DNA of 64,000 nucleotides from the NCBI GenBank assembly GCA_029216955.1, contig JANAVB010033216.1:7117138-7181137 (forward strand), given 5' to 3'. Every line of letters begins with the position of its first letter. Positions within the stretch are counted from its first letter, which is position 1. Under the pieces are notes generated by a model. That model saw only the letters and a program-made list of their open reading frames with translations. It did not search any database and was not told where the DNA came from. Source of the DNA: Iris pallida (lineage: Eukaryota; Streptophyta; Magnoliopsida; Asparagales; Iridaceae). Shown piece after piece: positions 12,162 through 23,746 of the stretch. A program made the position numbers and the translations under genes.

Positions 12162-13151
12162 AGGACTGCCACACCCATGACAGTCCTACACTGAAGTAGG
12201 ACTGCCATGGTGATGGCAGTCCTAACTAAAACTTGCTGGCAGTCCTAGTTCAGTGTAGGACTGCCATGGGTGTGGCAGTCCTAACTGTAATACTCTGTGA
12301 TGATTTTCATGTGTGAATCAAATCAACACATAGTTAAGAAGTTAGGACTGCCACACCCATGGCAGTCCTACACTGAAGTAGGACTGCCATGGAGCTGGCA
12401 GTCCTAATTAAAACTTGTTGTAACAGCAAGTTTTAGTTAGGACTGCCAGCACCCTGGCAGTCCTACTTCAGTGTAGGACTGCCATGGGTGTGGCAGTCCT
12501 AACTATGAAACTCTGTGATGAATTTATGTGTGAATCAAATCAACACAGAGTTAAGAAGTTAGGACTGCCACACCCATGGCAGTCCTACACTGAAGTAGGA
12601 CTGCCAGGGAGCTGGCAGTCCTAACTAAAACTTGTTGTAACAGCAAGTTTTAGTTAGGACTGCCAGCACCCTGGCAGTCCTACTTCAGTGTAGGACTGCC
12701 ATGGGTGTGGCAGTCCTAACTATGAAACTCTGTGATGAATTTATGTGTGAATCAAATCAACACAGAGTTAAGAAGTTAGGACTGCCACACCCATGGCAGT
12801 CCTACACTGAAGTAGGACTGCCAGGGAGCTGGCAGTCCTAACTAAAACTTGTTGTAACAACAAGTTTTAGTTAGGACTGCCAGCACCCTGGCAGTCCTAC
12901 TTCAGTGTAGGACTGCCATGGGTGTGGCAGTCCTAACTATGAAACTCTGTGATAAATTTATGTGTGAATTAAATCAACACAGAGTTAAGAAGTTAGGACT
13001 GCCACACCCATGGCAGTCATACACTGAAGTAGGACTGCCAGGGAGCTGGCAGTCCTAACTAAAACATGCTGTAACAGTAAGTTTTAGTTAGGACTGCCAG
13101 CTCCATGGCAGTCCTACTTCAGTGTAGGACTGCCATGGGTGTGGCAGTCCT
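12162..13151. repeat. 217-bp tandem array of nested palindromes between the MULE-1 genes
   Basis: The junction GTTAAGAAGTTAGGACTG starts at 12,333, 12,550, 12,767 and 12,984, a constant period of 217 bp; a diverged partial unit precedes it. Each unit holds four palindromes in mirror order. The first has the centre CACCCA and the fourth TGGGTG; the second has GGGAGC and the third GCACCC; AAAACTTGTTGTAAC faces its complement in the middle. About 150 bp of each unit can therefore fold into one long hairpin. The array lies between the 3' ends of the convergent genes. Confidence 0.95.
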
Positions 13152-13516
13152 AACTATGAAACTCTGTGTGATGATTTGATTGTGTGAATCAAATTGCCAC
13201 AGAGTTAAGATTCATCACAAAAAAACAATTTATCACAAGTCCTGATACAGATACTCTGTACATTAAAAAGAACAATTTATCACAAGTACATAAACAACAA
13301 TAACTCTTCACAACTTAAGATTCATCACAAAAACTCAATAATCCAACTACAATAAATTCATCACAACTACAATAATTCATCACAACTACTTAGTCCCGAA
13401 CATTCCACATCCAAATTAAGTTTCAAACAAGCAAAATATCCACAATAATTCATCAAATGTACGTAACTATTCCACATCCAACTTAAGTTTGAAACATGAA
13501 AAATATCGAAATCTAT
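13152..13516. other. AT-rich spacer downstream of the PMD gene
   Basis: Contains repeated short AATTTATCACAA and ATTCATCACAA phrases. This is the 3' side of the minus-strand gene; no other feature seen. Confidence 0.5.
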
Positions 13517-16127
13517 CTACATATCATGCCGGGCCTTTGAACGAGACTCCCTATTGTTCAGAAAGGGGAAGTCGACCACGTCGTCGATGCGATCAAGCTC
13601 ATTGGCGACTGTGACACAAGTGTCACTTTGGCAACCTCTCCGGAGTGTCTGCGCCAATTCCTTCACCCTTTGAGACTGAAAATGAAAGTATAAATGAATT
13701 AAGTCTACAGACATAAAAATCTCAGTCTTATTACAAATATGGAACTCACCATTCTCACCAACCCAGCATACAAGGCGTTTTTGGAATGAAGAGCTCCAAC
13801 TGCTCCGACGGCCACGGGACCCGGGTTGGTAGGGTTCGACAACTTAGGATGTCCGACCCTCAGGAAGTACTGCATGTAGTCCTCGCTGCAGTCGGCCATC
13901 TGGGTGACCGGTCGTCTTTCAGATTCCCGAAGTACATGTCGTTGCCACTCCGAGTAAAAGTCGGTCACCCAGTCGAATTTCGCCGGTTTGTAACTTAAAG
14001 GTTGGGTTCTGCGCGGAGGCTCCAACAGCCGTAGTGTTCGCTTCGGCACAGTTTGCACGAAGCCAAACTGACGAAGTACTCTATCGGGCATGTACGGCTA
14101 TGTGATTTCATAGCATGTGATCATGCCATGAAATAAAGAAAATGGTTGAACCTCACGATTCAGCTCACGTACATCCCGGTATGGATTCCAAAAAATCTGT
14201 AGGAAAACAGTTAACAACAAAACAAAATCAACATGAAAAAGTTAGTCAAAAATTAGTACCTCTTCTGGCACCAAACTGTCTAATACTTCACGAATGGAAG
14301 CCAGTGTTTGCCAATTTTTGGTTTCCAGCTGGGATGGCCTCCATCGACACACTCTAGGAAGGTGTTCAAGATACTCTGGATTTTCGTCAGCCCGTCTAAG
14401 CATCGAAAAGTGCTCGTATATCCATGCCTATTCAATTTATAAATAAATATTAAAAATTAAAACAACAAATTGAAGTATACAAAATTAAATTGTTAGAAGT
14501 TTTCTTACATGTAGCAGAGTCTGACAGCCGGCCATTGTCTTAGTCCCGACACGGGATGCGATGCCGAGCTCGCGGTAAAGATTGGCTATGATACCGCTTT
14601 CCCAGGATATATCAATGAAGTCATCCACTTCAGATAAGTTGAGCATGTACCGAGCATGTATCAACGTTTCGGACTTGCCCGGAATGCCGACCGTTCCTAG
14701 GACGAACAGCATATACGCACGGGCCACCGCGTCGACCATATCATCGTCATCCACCTCCATATCCATGAACTGATCCACCAGAAATGATAGAGGAATTCCG
14801 TACGACTTCTTGAAGCCTGGTAGAGTTGTAAAACTCGTAGCCGGAACTCCAAGGTGAGTTGAGACGAACTTGACGATCTTCTCGTACCATTTTACGGATT
14901 TCTCATTCGTGTAATGTTCTTTGGTTATTACGCGTCCGGTCACTGGCAGCTCCAATATCTGGTAGACGTCGTCAAGTGTAATGGTCATCTCCCCTGCTGG
15001 GAGATGAAATGTGTTGGTCTCCGGGTGCCATCTCTCCACAAAGGCGGATATGAGGGCACTATCCATTGTCCGGTAGGCATTTTGTGCCAAATTGTGCAAG
15101 CCGCTCGGTATGATTTTGCTCCGGACGGCCTCCGATAAGCTTGCAAACTGCTAGGACACGGTTTTCTTCCCGTGACTCACAGCCCTAAGGATACGATATG
15201 TCCTCTGTATATCGAACAACAAAAAACATATCAATTATGAAATACATATATATATAGTATACTAAACTGGTAGCTTACAAACGTCATGTACATACCGGGT
15301 TCTTCCATATTTCATACGCAATGTGGTTCTCAAAAGAAACCAACATTGAGCAACTGGGCGGACGGACATGCGGCTCAGAAGGACCGACCTCCTCAGAAGG
15401 ACCGACCTCCTCAAATGGAGCAGAACCGTCTTGACGTGATAGGAGTCGGGCAATTGGCACGTCGTCGTCGTCGTCGTCGTCGTCGTCGGAAGGAGGCGTA
15501 GGAGTAGGAGCTCGTTGCTTCGACCGAGCTTGACGTGCCGGTGGCGATGTCCGAGACCGAGCTTCGGGCGCCGGTTCGGTAATTGTTATCGGACGCTCGA
15601 GAGGACGTTCCGCACGTTCCTTCCGCTTTGACGCGGTGGGCCGTATTCTTTTGTTAGCGGCCGGTGGACTGCATGACAACATACACTTATTAAGTAATAG
15701 AAACATCATGCACTTACCCAACTCCCATATGTCATAACATTAGGACTGCCAGGCATGTGGCAGTCCTAATGAAAATTAGGACTGCCACAGTCCTGACAGT
15801 CCTCTTGTGAAAGAGGACTGCCAGGACTGTGGCAGTCCTAATTTTCATTAGGACTGCCACATGCCTGGCAGTCCTACTGTTGTGAACCCGAACTGCCACA
15901 ACGACATCCTACTTTATCGTGTTCTAGGGTTAGGGTTTCAACATAAAATTGGGGTTTCTTGTGTTCGAAAATTAGGGAAGAGAACGTGCAAGAGATTATA
16001 AACCTATTTTACCAAAACTTTTTCAAGAATTAAACAAATTCTAGGGTTTCGAATATAATGTACAAAAATCTCGAAGAAATTAGGGAAGAACGTACCTGGA
16101 TTCCGGTTGCTTTGACTTGCGTGTCAT
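13517..16127 (-). pseudogene. Plant mobile domain (PMD) gene of MULE-1
   Basis: Six minus-strand exons with GT/AG introns: 16,127-16,096, 15,668-15,296, 15,204-14,509, 14,427-14,260, 14,196-13,750 and 13,675-13,517. They join to 624 codons plus a stop; two internal stops remain (after KKTVS in exon 3 and after CYEIT in exon 5). The N-terminal part is basic and Ser/Pro-rich with nine consecutive Asp from a (GTC)n tract near 15,466-15,489. The PMD follows: ALISAFVERWHPETNTFHLP, MTITLDDVYQILELPV, AWIYEHFSMLR and PYMPDRVLRQFGF are hallmark motifs. PMD proteins occur in plants as host proteins (MAIN/MAIL family) and within transposons; the biochemical role in transposons is not known. Exon choice rests on splice sites and on frame continuity, which holds over all five junctions. 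Confidence 0.8.
15742..15875. repeat. Nested palindromes in PMD gene intron 1
   Basis: Four AGGACTGCCA...CAGTCCT palindromes in mirror order around a centre near 15,808 (CTCTTGTGAAAGAG). The outer pair has centres GGCATG and CATGCC; the inner pair is CACAGTCCTGA against its near complement; the spacer TAATGAAAATTA is matched by TAATTTTCATTA. The cluster lies in intron 1 (16,095-15,669) of the PMD gene, mirroring the transposase gene. Confidence 0.95.
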
Positions 16128-16396
16128 CTCTTCGAGAATCTTCGTGGAGGGATTGAGAAATTAGGGTTTAGGAGAGGAAGAAATTAGGGTTTAGGAGAGG
16201 GAGAGGGAGAGAGCTTTTTCTTTTCTTCTTGAGGAGAGAGAGTGAAGAATAGAAATGAGAGTGAAATTTTTGGTTTGGGGGGTTGGGCTGTCCCCTAGCA
16301 AGTTTTGGGTGCCCCTAGCAATTTTTTCACATTTATGGGCTGTCCCCAAGTAAGAGCTGTCCCCAAGCATTTTTGGTGGTGCCCATAGAAAAAACC

Positions 16397-16404
16397 CTTA
16401 TAAT
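16397..16404. repeat. MULE-1 target site duplication, right
   Basis: CTTATAAT, matching 8,274-8,281. Its end is 43 bp before the SRP72 start codon, so the duplicated site belonged to the SRP72 leader or core promoter. Confidence 0.8.
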
Positions 16405-16447
16405 TTGCCGATGATTATCATTTCGCCTTCTTCTCGGGATTTCTACC

Positions 16448-16586
16448 ATGGCGCCGAAAGCAAAACCGAAACCCTCGCCTCCTCCCTCCGCAGCCCAATC
16501 GACCCCCATAGAGGACCTCTTCTCCGCTCTCGACCGCCATGTCAAGAGCTTCCAGTACGACCAAGCCGTCAAAGTCGCAGATCAAG
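16448..16586 (+). CDS. SRP72: SRP72 exon 1
   Basis: Codes residues 1-46 plus the first base of codon 47. The donor is CAAG|GTCTTC. The 86-bp intron 1 ends in TTTTTTTCAG at 16,672. Confidence 0.93.
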
Positions 16587-19500
16587 GTCTTCTTCTGCTT
16601 CTCTCGGTCGATTCCTTCGATTCCTTTGTATACTATTGAATTTTTTATGGGTTTTTTGGTGATTTTTTTCAGTTCTCGCGGTCTCTCCCGGCGACGAGGA
16701 CGCCGTCCGGTGCAAGGTCGTGGCGCTGGTCAAGTCCGATGCGATCGAGAAGGCCTTGTCGGCAATCAAGGGCTTCGAAGCCCTACCGATCCCCGATCTC
16801 GGATATTATAAGGTATTTTTGTTTTTTTTATTCTATCGATTGGGAGTATTTTGGAGATTGAAATGTTAACTTGGATCTGTTGGAAAATTGGAGGATCGAT
16901 TTAGGATCGATTTTGGTATGAAAATTAGGATTCCTTGGAGGTGCTGTTCCAAAATAGGGTTATTTATATGAATATGCAAATGACATTTTACTTTCATTGT
17001 TTGTGAATTATGATTATCAATAGGTTTGGGTAGAAATATGAGTACTTTTCATTTCTATCCTTGGCGTAATTGTAATTGCATAGATAGTTGTATAAGTGAT
17101 GGAAATGAATGCAATTCCATTTAGCAAATTGTATCTATCTTACCACTTTTGTTAGACTCGTTATAATCTAGGGAACTTGGAGGTCACTCCTTGGTCGCAT
17201 GAGCTTAAGTTGTGTTGGAAACAAGGGGAAAGAATTATGGTTCCATATTTTGACTTGTTTAGGATTAATATCCTAGGATTTCTTGGTTATTTGAGTATAT
17301 TTGATATTTAGTTGAATGTTCAATATATGTTTTGTAGATTTGAGTCATGAGCAAGGTAATCAAAGGTGTAATACGCACTCGAGGTGCAAAGGGTCCATAT
17401 CGTCCGAGGCCCACAACGCACGTAAAAATAAAAATAATAGAATATAAATGAATAAATAAATAAATTAGTAGTGTAAGAAATAAAATCAAATATCATATTA
17501 AAAGTTTAAAACCAACAAAAATATGTTAAAACATAACCAAGGGAACTAGCAAAACAACAATAGCAGTCAACAGAATTAACAAAAATTTATGTTCTCTAGC
17601 AAGCAGTAACAAAATGAAAGGAACACAAATTTTAGTACCATTTTCCTACCACGTTTTTCGTAAATTTTAGTTTTTACACGCCCAGGCTTAGGTGATTGTT
17701 AGTTCAATTGTATCCAACTTTGGCAACCGTGGAAAGGGATACCTCCCTGGCACTTGTATGAGGCTCTATGCCTAAGGTTTTTCGTAAAATAAAAACCATA
17801 ATACGCACCTTTTCTTGTTGGCACCTTGATGCAAGGCGCGCCTAGTAAAAGACGCCTCGTCTAGTGAGGTGGTAGGCTTGCCTTTGACTACTATGGTCAT
17901 GAGCTTATCTTTCCATATTGAGATCTCTTCTTATAGAGTCTTTGTTGTCTTGACTTATTGTAAATAAGAATAAACTCTCCTATAAAAACTATGGTTATTT
18001 GACATAATTTTCTCTAAAAATATTGGAGTAGCCACCATCCCAGATTTTTTTATTTCCCTCCTTCCTAACTCATAAACAATCAATATTGTGTGAGAGCCAT
18101 GAAAAACAACATGGTATCATTAAAACCAACAAATCTACAAACTGGTCATTTAGGTTTTGTGACATGTTCCTCTCATGCTCAAACTAGAAATTTTGCACCC
18201 ACATAGAGAATTAGATGGTTGACGTCAAGTGAACAAGTGATTATAAAATTTGGTCAATTCTGTAATTGATCTTTCTTATGCTCCATGGCTGCCCCCATTA
18301 TAAGAGGAGGCGGCTTGGATGATGATGATGATAAATAGTATATTAGTATTGTAATTATAAGCCACATTCTTGTTAATACCCTCACCTTGATTTTTTAGTG
18401 AGGTGATTAGTTACTAAAATATAGTAAGCTTATGAGTTATTATGTGAAGTAATAATACTCTAAATGGAGTAAGTCGTTGAAGTAATATGATAAATATTGC
18501 TCTAAATTGCACAAGGATTATTCTTTAAGTAATAGCCGAGTCTCTACTTTGTACAGTGTGAGCGTAAGCGTAGATGGATCATATTTCCAGTAACAAGCAT
18601 ACTCATCTAGGCTTCCGTGCCAAGAGTGTTTATCCCTTTCTCTAACGATTTCACTGAGAACAAGTAATGGTATTCATGAAGCTCAACACAGGGTTTGTTC
18701 TCCCATATCACCTCACTGTTCTATATGATCCTTAACATACTAATCCTAATCATTAATTTCACCCTGACCGTTAACTAAACCTCCAGATTACATTTTTTAG
18801 GTGCGTATCTGAGAAATATAGTTTAACTAAGCACCCTTATATCCTAATCTTTTACATATAAGACTTAACTTTTTTCTACTCCATTATACTTCGAAACCAT
18901 CTTGTCTTTGCTATTGGCGTGTCTAGGGCTCTATTCTCTTTTAGACCTTCTAACCAAGAATCTTTTTGCTGAAAACCCTTTGAAGTTTAAACTAAACTTT
19001 ACTTTCTCGTTTAACTTTACTTTCTCGTTCTTTTATTAGATGTTTTTCATTCTGCTGGCATTTCCCATAACCTTTTTGTTCCTATCTTTTACTTATGAAG
19101 TAAGGGATAGAAAATTTTATATTTTTAGAGATGTCACTTGTAGCTGTCACATTGCCGAATGAGTTATTTGAATATTCTAGAGTATAGATCAATAAGTTAT
19201 GGTCATCTTTCTTGCTTCCAACTATAAATTCTATATCATTCCACAGTCAAAACTATTCACTGCAGGCTTTTACTTTTTGTTAACATTATGTAAAAGTACT
19301 TATATATTAAACTTCTCATCCATCATCGAAATTTATGAAATTCATTACCATCCGAATGTGAACCAACTCCGATAAAAGATTGACCACAGTTTTGATGTGT
19401 TTTCTTGAGCTTGACCTTATAATTAGTTCTGATTCCTTTAAGCATTGGAGACCCTAGCTAAAATCTCCAAAAGCTGTTCGGCAGCTAAGGAAATCTTCCT

Positions 19501-22500
19501 TATTGGTGGAATCAGTTTCTGGTCATGCAAAACATGGGATTCAACTTGATCTTAGCTACAGGACCTTAGTTCTTCCATGGTTCCTTTCTCGTGACCATTT
19601 TCGAGTAGACAGAGAAAAAATAAATCTAGACACAAGTGATTTTGAAGAGTTATATATATATATATATTGGAAAAGGGTAAATTTTATTCCAACTCAACAC
19701 ATAATCATACAATCAGAGTAGGACTCCCACTCATCAGGTTTTTCATAGCTTTTACATCAAAATCAATGTTATGGAGGATGCCTATAGGAGGGGTAGTAAG
19801 TCCCTCGAAGATACGACGGTTCCGTTTCCTCCATACATACCAGACAGCAGCAGCCAGCCGTACTCTAGTGGTCTTGAACCAGCCCTGCCCTCTCCCTCTT
19901 CGGTCCCGAATCTCATTGATGATGTTACCGATCCCCCTTCCAGAGTCACATCCGTCCAGCGCACAGCATTGTTCATTCCAGATGTACCAGACCACCTCAC
20001 ACTCAAAGAATAAGTGTCTCATAGATTCATTCTCCACGTCACATAGTACACACTTTGGGTTGGAAACCTGAATCCCAAAAGAGATGAGTCGGTCCCTCGT
20101 CAGCAGGCGACCCAGCAGTAATCGGTAGACACAAAGCTGCATCTTCCTAGCCAGTCTCTTGCACCATATGAACTCATAGTCGGCACTGATAGGGAATGTA
20201 CTCCGTATAAGATTATAGCAGCTTTGGAACCTGAACTCTCCAGAACCTCCAGTAGCTCCCGGCGGATCCCAGATCCAACAATTAGCTGGCAGTGATAGAT
20301 CAATCTTGACCTTGCGAATAACCTCTCCGAGCTCCTCAGTATGGTGGTAGGTCTCAGGACTCCATACTCCATTCCTGATAATACGTTGGCAAGTCAGCCC
20401 CTTTTCAGCCTCCCTGTGCGTCCGATCTCCCAGGATCTCTGCCAGAGATTTTCGATCAAGTCATGGGTCCCGTCAGAGGTCCGTTCCAGTTCTATCTCTC
20501 ATGATCCACCGGATGGAAGATTTGACTACATCCCTGTGCCGCAAGATATGCTTGAAAGCAACATAGTTGTTATCGATGGAACAGGTCCAGAAGTTGCCTT
20601 GCTCACATATCTGCTGTGCATCCAATCAGCCCAAAGAGACCCCCTTTTAATGAATCTCCATGCCAGCTTCAGCGCCGAGGCCTCCCTGATCTCCAGCAAG
20701 GGTCGAAGTCCCATCCCTCCCTCCTTTCTTGGGCGGCAGAGCTGCTCCCAAGAGATCGCATGCATACCCCCCTCCAGATGAAATCGGCACAAATCCTCTC
20801 CACTTTTCGGATGGTAGTGACAAGAATCAGAATGGGCTGGACCCAGAACTGAGCCAGGGCTGAGATAACCGATTTAACCAACTCAGTGCGCCCCCCGAAA
20901 GATAGACCAGCAGCCTGCTATCCTTCAACCCTCTGGGCATACTCCACTAGACTATGACAGTTCTGGTCCCGAGTATAGTTGACTGTCAGAGGAACACCTA
21001 GGTATTTCACCGGAAGATCACTCCTCTCCACATCCAAAGCTACGACTCGTTCCTCCTTCCGGGGGCAAAGGGAACTGAATTATACCCGGCTCTTCTCTTG
21101 ATTCATTTAAAGTCCTGTAAGGGCTTCCAGATCACCATAATCTCCGAGATCGTGTTCATACCTTCTATAGAAGGCTGAAGGAAAACCAGGAGGTCGTCGG
21201 CATAAATGAGATGAGTGACATATGGCTCGACCCTCCTGAACAGCGGGACAAGCCTCCTACTATGTACCGTCCTGTCTATCAAACAAGTGAAGTACTCCAT
21301 GACAAGCGTGAACAGGTAAGGAGACAATGAGTCACCTTGCCGGAGTCCACGGTTGCTGCGGAAGAACCTATACGGGGTACCCTGGATGAGGACAGAGAAG
21401 GTGGGAGTCGTGATGCACTCCCGAATCCTCGCAACCCAACGATCATCGAATCCCATGGCAGTCATCAGGTGGCACAAAAAGTCCCTATTGACCACGTCAT
21501 AGGCCTTCCTCAGATCCAGCTTCACGTACGCCTTCTCCCCTCCTGGTTTATTGAAGCCCCTCACCATATCATGTGCAAGGAGACTGTGCTCAGCAATCGA
21601 TCTCCCCTTTATGAAAGTCGCCTGGTTCGGAGAGACTAAGTCCTGCATGATCCCCTCCATACGCCGGCACATAAGGTGCGTAATTATTTTGTAAAGATAA
21701 TTACAGCACGCTATAGGTCTAAAGTCCGCCAGCGATGTCGCACCCTCTTTCTTTGGCACAAGAGTCAGGAAGGTATGATTCAGCTCCTTCAGTAGCTTCC
21801 CTTCGGTGAAGAACTCTTGGACCGTCTCAAGAACCGAAAATTTCAGAATATTCCAGTGGCGTTTGTAGAACCCACTGCTAAATCCGTCCGGCCTTGGGGC
21901 TTTATTCGGATCCGCCTTCATGATTATAGCCTCCACCTCCTCCATAGTGACTGGGGCAAGAAGTAGGCTATTCCTAAAGGGTGTCACCAACCTCTTCGTA
22001 ACTACATCCGGGAACGCAGATATTTAGTCAGTCTGAAAATACAATTCAGAGTAATACTTGACAGCCTCTCCTTGGATCTTTGACGGCTCCCCCACCAGAT
22101 TGTCCTCTGCATCGAGCAGCTGAGAAAGGTTGTTCCTATGTTGTCTGGTTCGGATGACGTCATAGAAGAACTTGGAACATCGGTCACCATCCTTGAGCCA
22201 GGAGCATTTAGTGTGCTGGGTCGCACTAATCTCCTTCTGCAGACAAAGAATGTTGACTTTTCCGATCAGCTCCTTCTCTCTTGCTGTTAGGTCCCCGTTC
22301 AGCATGTCAGATTGCATGGAATGTTGGATGGCCCGGAGCTCCGCCTCCTTATCTTCTAGTGATGGCTTGGACAATCCCTTCATCCAACTCCGGATAGCCG
22401 TCTTCATGTGCTTGAGCAAGTGCACCATACGGTACTGAGCCGTACCCTCCTGGTGGCTAAGAAGACCCTCCGTAACAGCCTCCAAGTAACCCTATGAAAG

Positions 22501-23684
22501 AAATCAGCTGTTGTTGTACCGAAAGGGGCGCGACTTTCCAGTAGTCTGTTCTGTGAAGCCAACCCTGATGGGGGAGTGATCGCTCGTCCCAACAGCCAGA
22601 CCCTCAGCCAAAGAATTAGGGAAGCCGCGGAACCACTCCCCGTTGCCCAGAGCTCTGTCCAACTGGCAAGCAACCATGTTACGAACCGCTTTGTTATGCC
22701 AGGTCCAGATATGCTCCGAGCGCGTCAATCTCTGAAGCCCCGCCTGGAAAAGACATATCTGGAAGTCATATAGAATCGAATCTGGAACCGGTCTGCCACC
22801 CACCTTCTTCCCTCTGTGAAAAAGGGCGTTGAAGTCGCCCATCAGGAGAAGCGGAAGATGTAAGGAGTCAGCAGTGGCAGCTACTCTGGATATGTCACTC
22901 CACAGGGCCTCCCGACGCCGTCTGTCGTTGTAGCCGTACATCGCTCCCAGCAAGAACCGAAAACCACCTTTATTCGTGAAGGAGATGGCAATCAGCTGCT
23001 CCGACATCAGAATCAAATTCCCTTACCAACTCTTAGAATTCCATCTGACCCAGATCCTTGCCATGTCGCAAAGTGCTAGGTTATGGAGTTGAACCCAATG
23101 AGAGGGGGTCCGTCGGACAAGAGTATTTTTCCCTTTAATCTTGGTCTCCAGCAAAACAGATATGTCACACTGCTCTCTGCGTAAGACCCCACAGATCTCC
23201 CTCCATCTCCCTAAGGAGCATGCATCCCTCACGTTCCAGGCGATTACCGTCATTAATTATTAAGAAAGAGGTTCCCCTGTACTTCTCCTGGACCGGTACC
23301 CGGGGGTGGTACCACGTCCGTCGCTATCATGTCCTCCTCCACCCCAGAAGTAGGGACATGCTGGATTGTTGCCTGTGTGAGCATCAGTGCCCAAGCCGGG
23401 TTGTCCACACATAACGCCTCACCCAAAACAGGGAATTGTCCCCCCTCCCTTGGGGGACCATCAAGCAATGGTCCAGCACGTCTCTTCCTGCTGTAAACAC
23501 TCTCCTCGGATGATCCTCCATCTCCTCGCTCCTCTCGCCCCGAAGCCACCATGCCTCTGGTGACCATGCTCCTCTGTGCCGAGAAGGTGACCATAGCCCC
23601 GCTAGTGTGAACCGGCTGGGGTGAGATAGTCAGACTCAGACCACTAGCCTCTCTCTCTCTCTATATATATATATATTTTTTTTT

Positions 23685-23746
<62 letters not shown>

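Larger units (their letters stand above)
8282..16396 (+). mobile_element. MULE-1: near-intact Mutator-like transposon with two genes
   Basis: The outermost 22 bp at 8,282-8,303 and 16,375-16,396 are inverted copies matching at 21 of 22 positions (GGTTTTTTCTAAGGGCACC and so on). They are flanked by CTTATAAT duplications. Further inward both ends repeat motifs of the type TTGCTAGGGGC and CCCCTAGCAA. Cargo: a plus-strand transposase-OTU gene (8,667-11,811), an intergenic palindrome array (12,162-13,151) and a convergent minus-strand plant-mobile-domain gene (16,127-13,517). Both reading frames are broken only by stop codons, which suggests a fairly recent insertion. The element lies immediately upstream of SRP72. 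Confidence 0.85.
19651..23650 (-). mobile_element. LINE A: 5'-truncated L1-type LINE, minus strand
   Basis: The minus-strand order is the last third of ORF1, ORF2 (endonuclease, reverse transcriptase, zf-RVT), a short 3' UTR and a (TA)n tail at 19,651-19,667. The 3' end (TTTACCCTTTTCCAA then TATATA) is the same as that of LINEs B and C. It is truncated within ORF1 at about 23,650, beside a (TC)n/(TA)n tract. It is antisense to SRP72 within intron 2. Confidence 0.9.

Noticed and set aside
12162..13151. Regular repeats with constant spacing, CRISPR-like at first sight
   Set aside because: Plant nuclear context, 217-bp units without unique spacers, nested palindromes inside a transposon; no cas genes.
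13517..15721. Separate small genes on the minus strand at 13.5, 13.7-14.1, 14.5-15.1 and 15.3-15.7 kb
   Set aside because: GT/AG sites and phase join them into one PMD gene.
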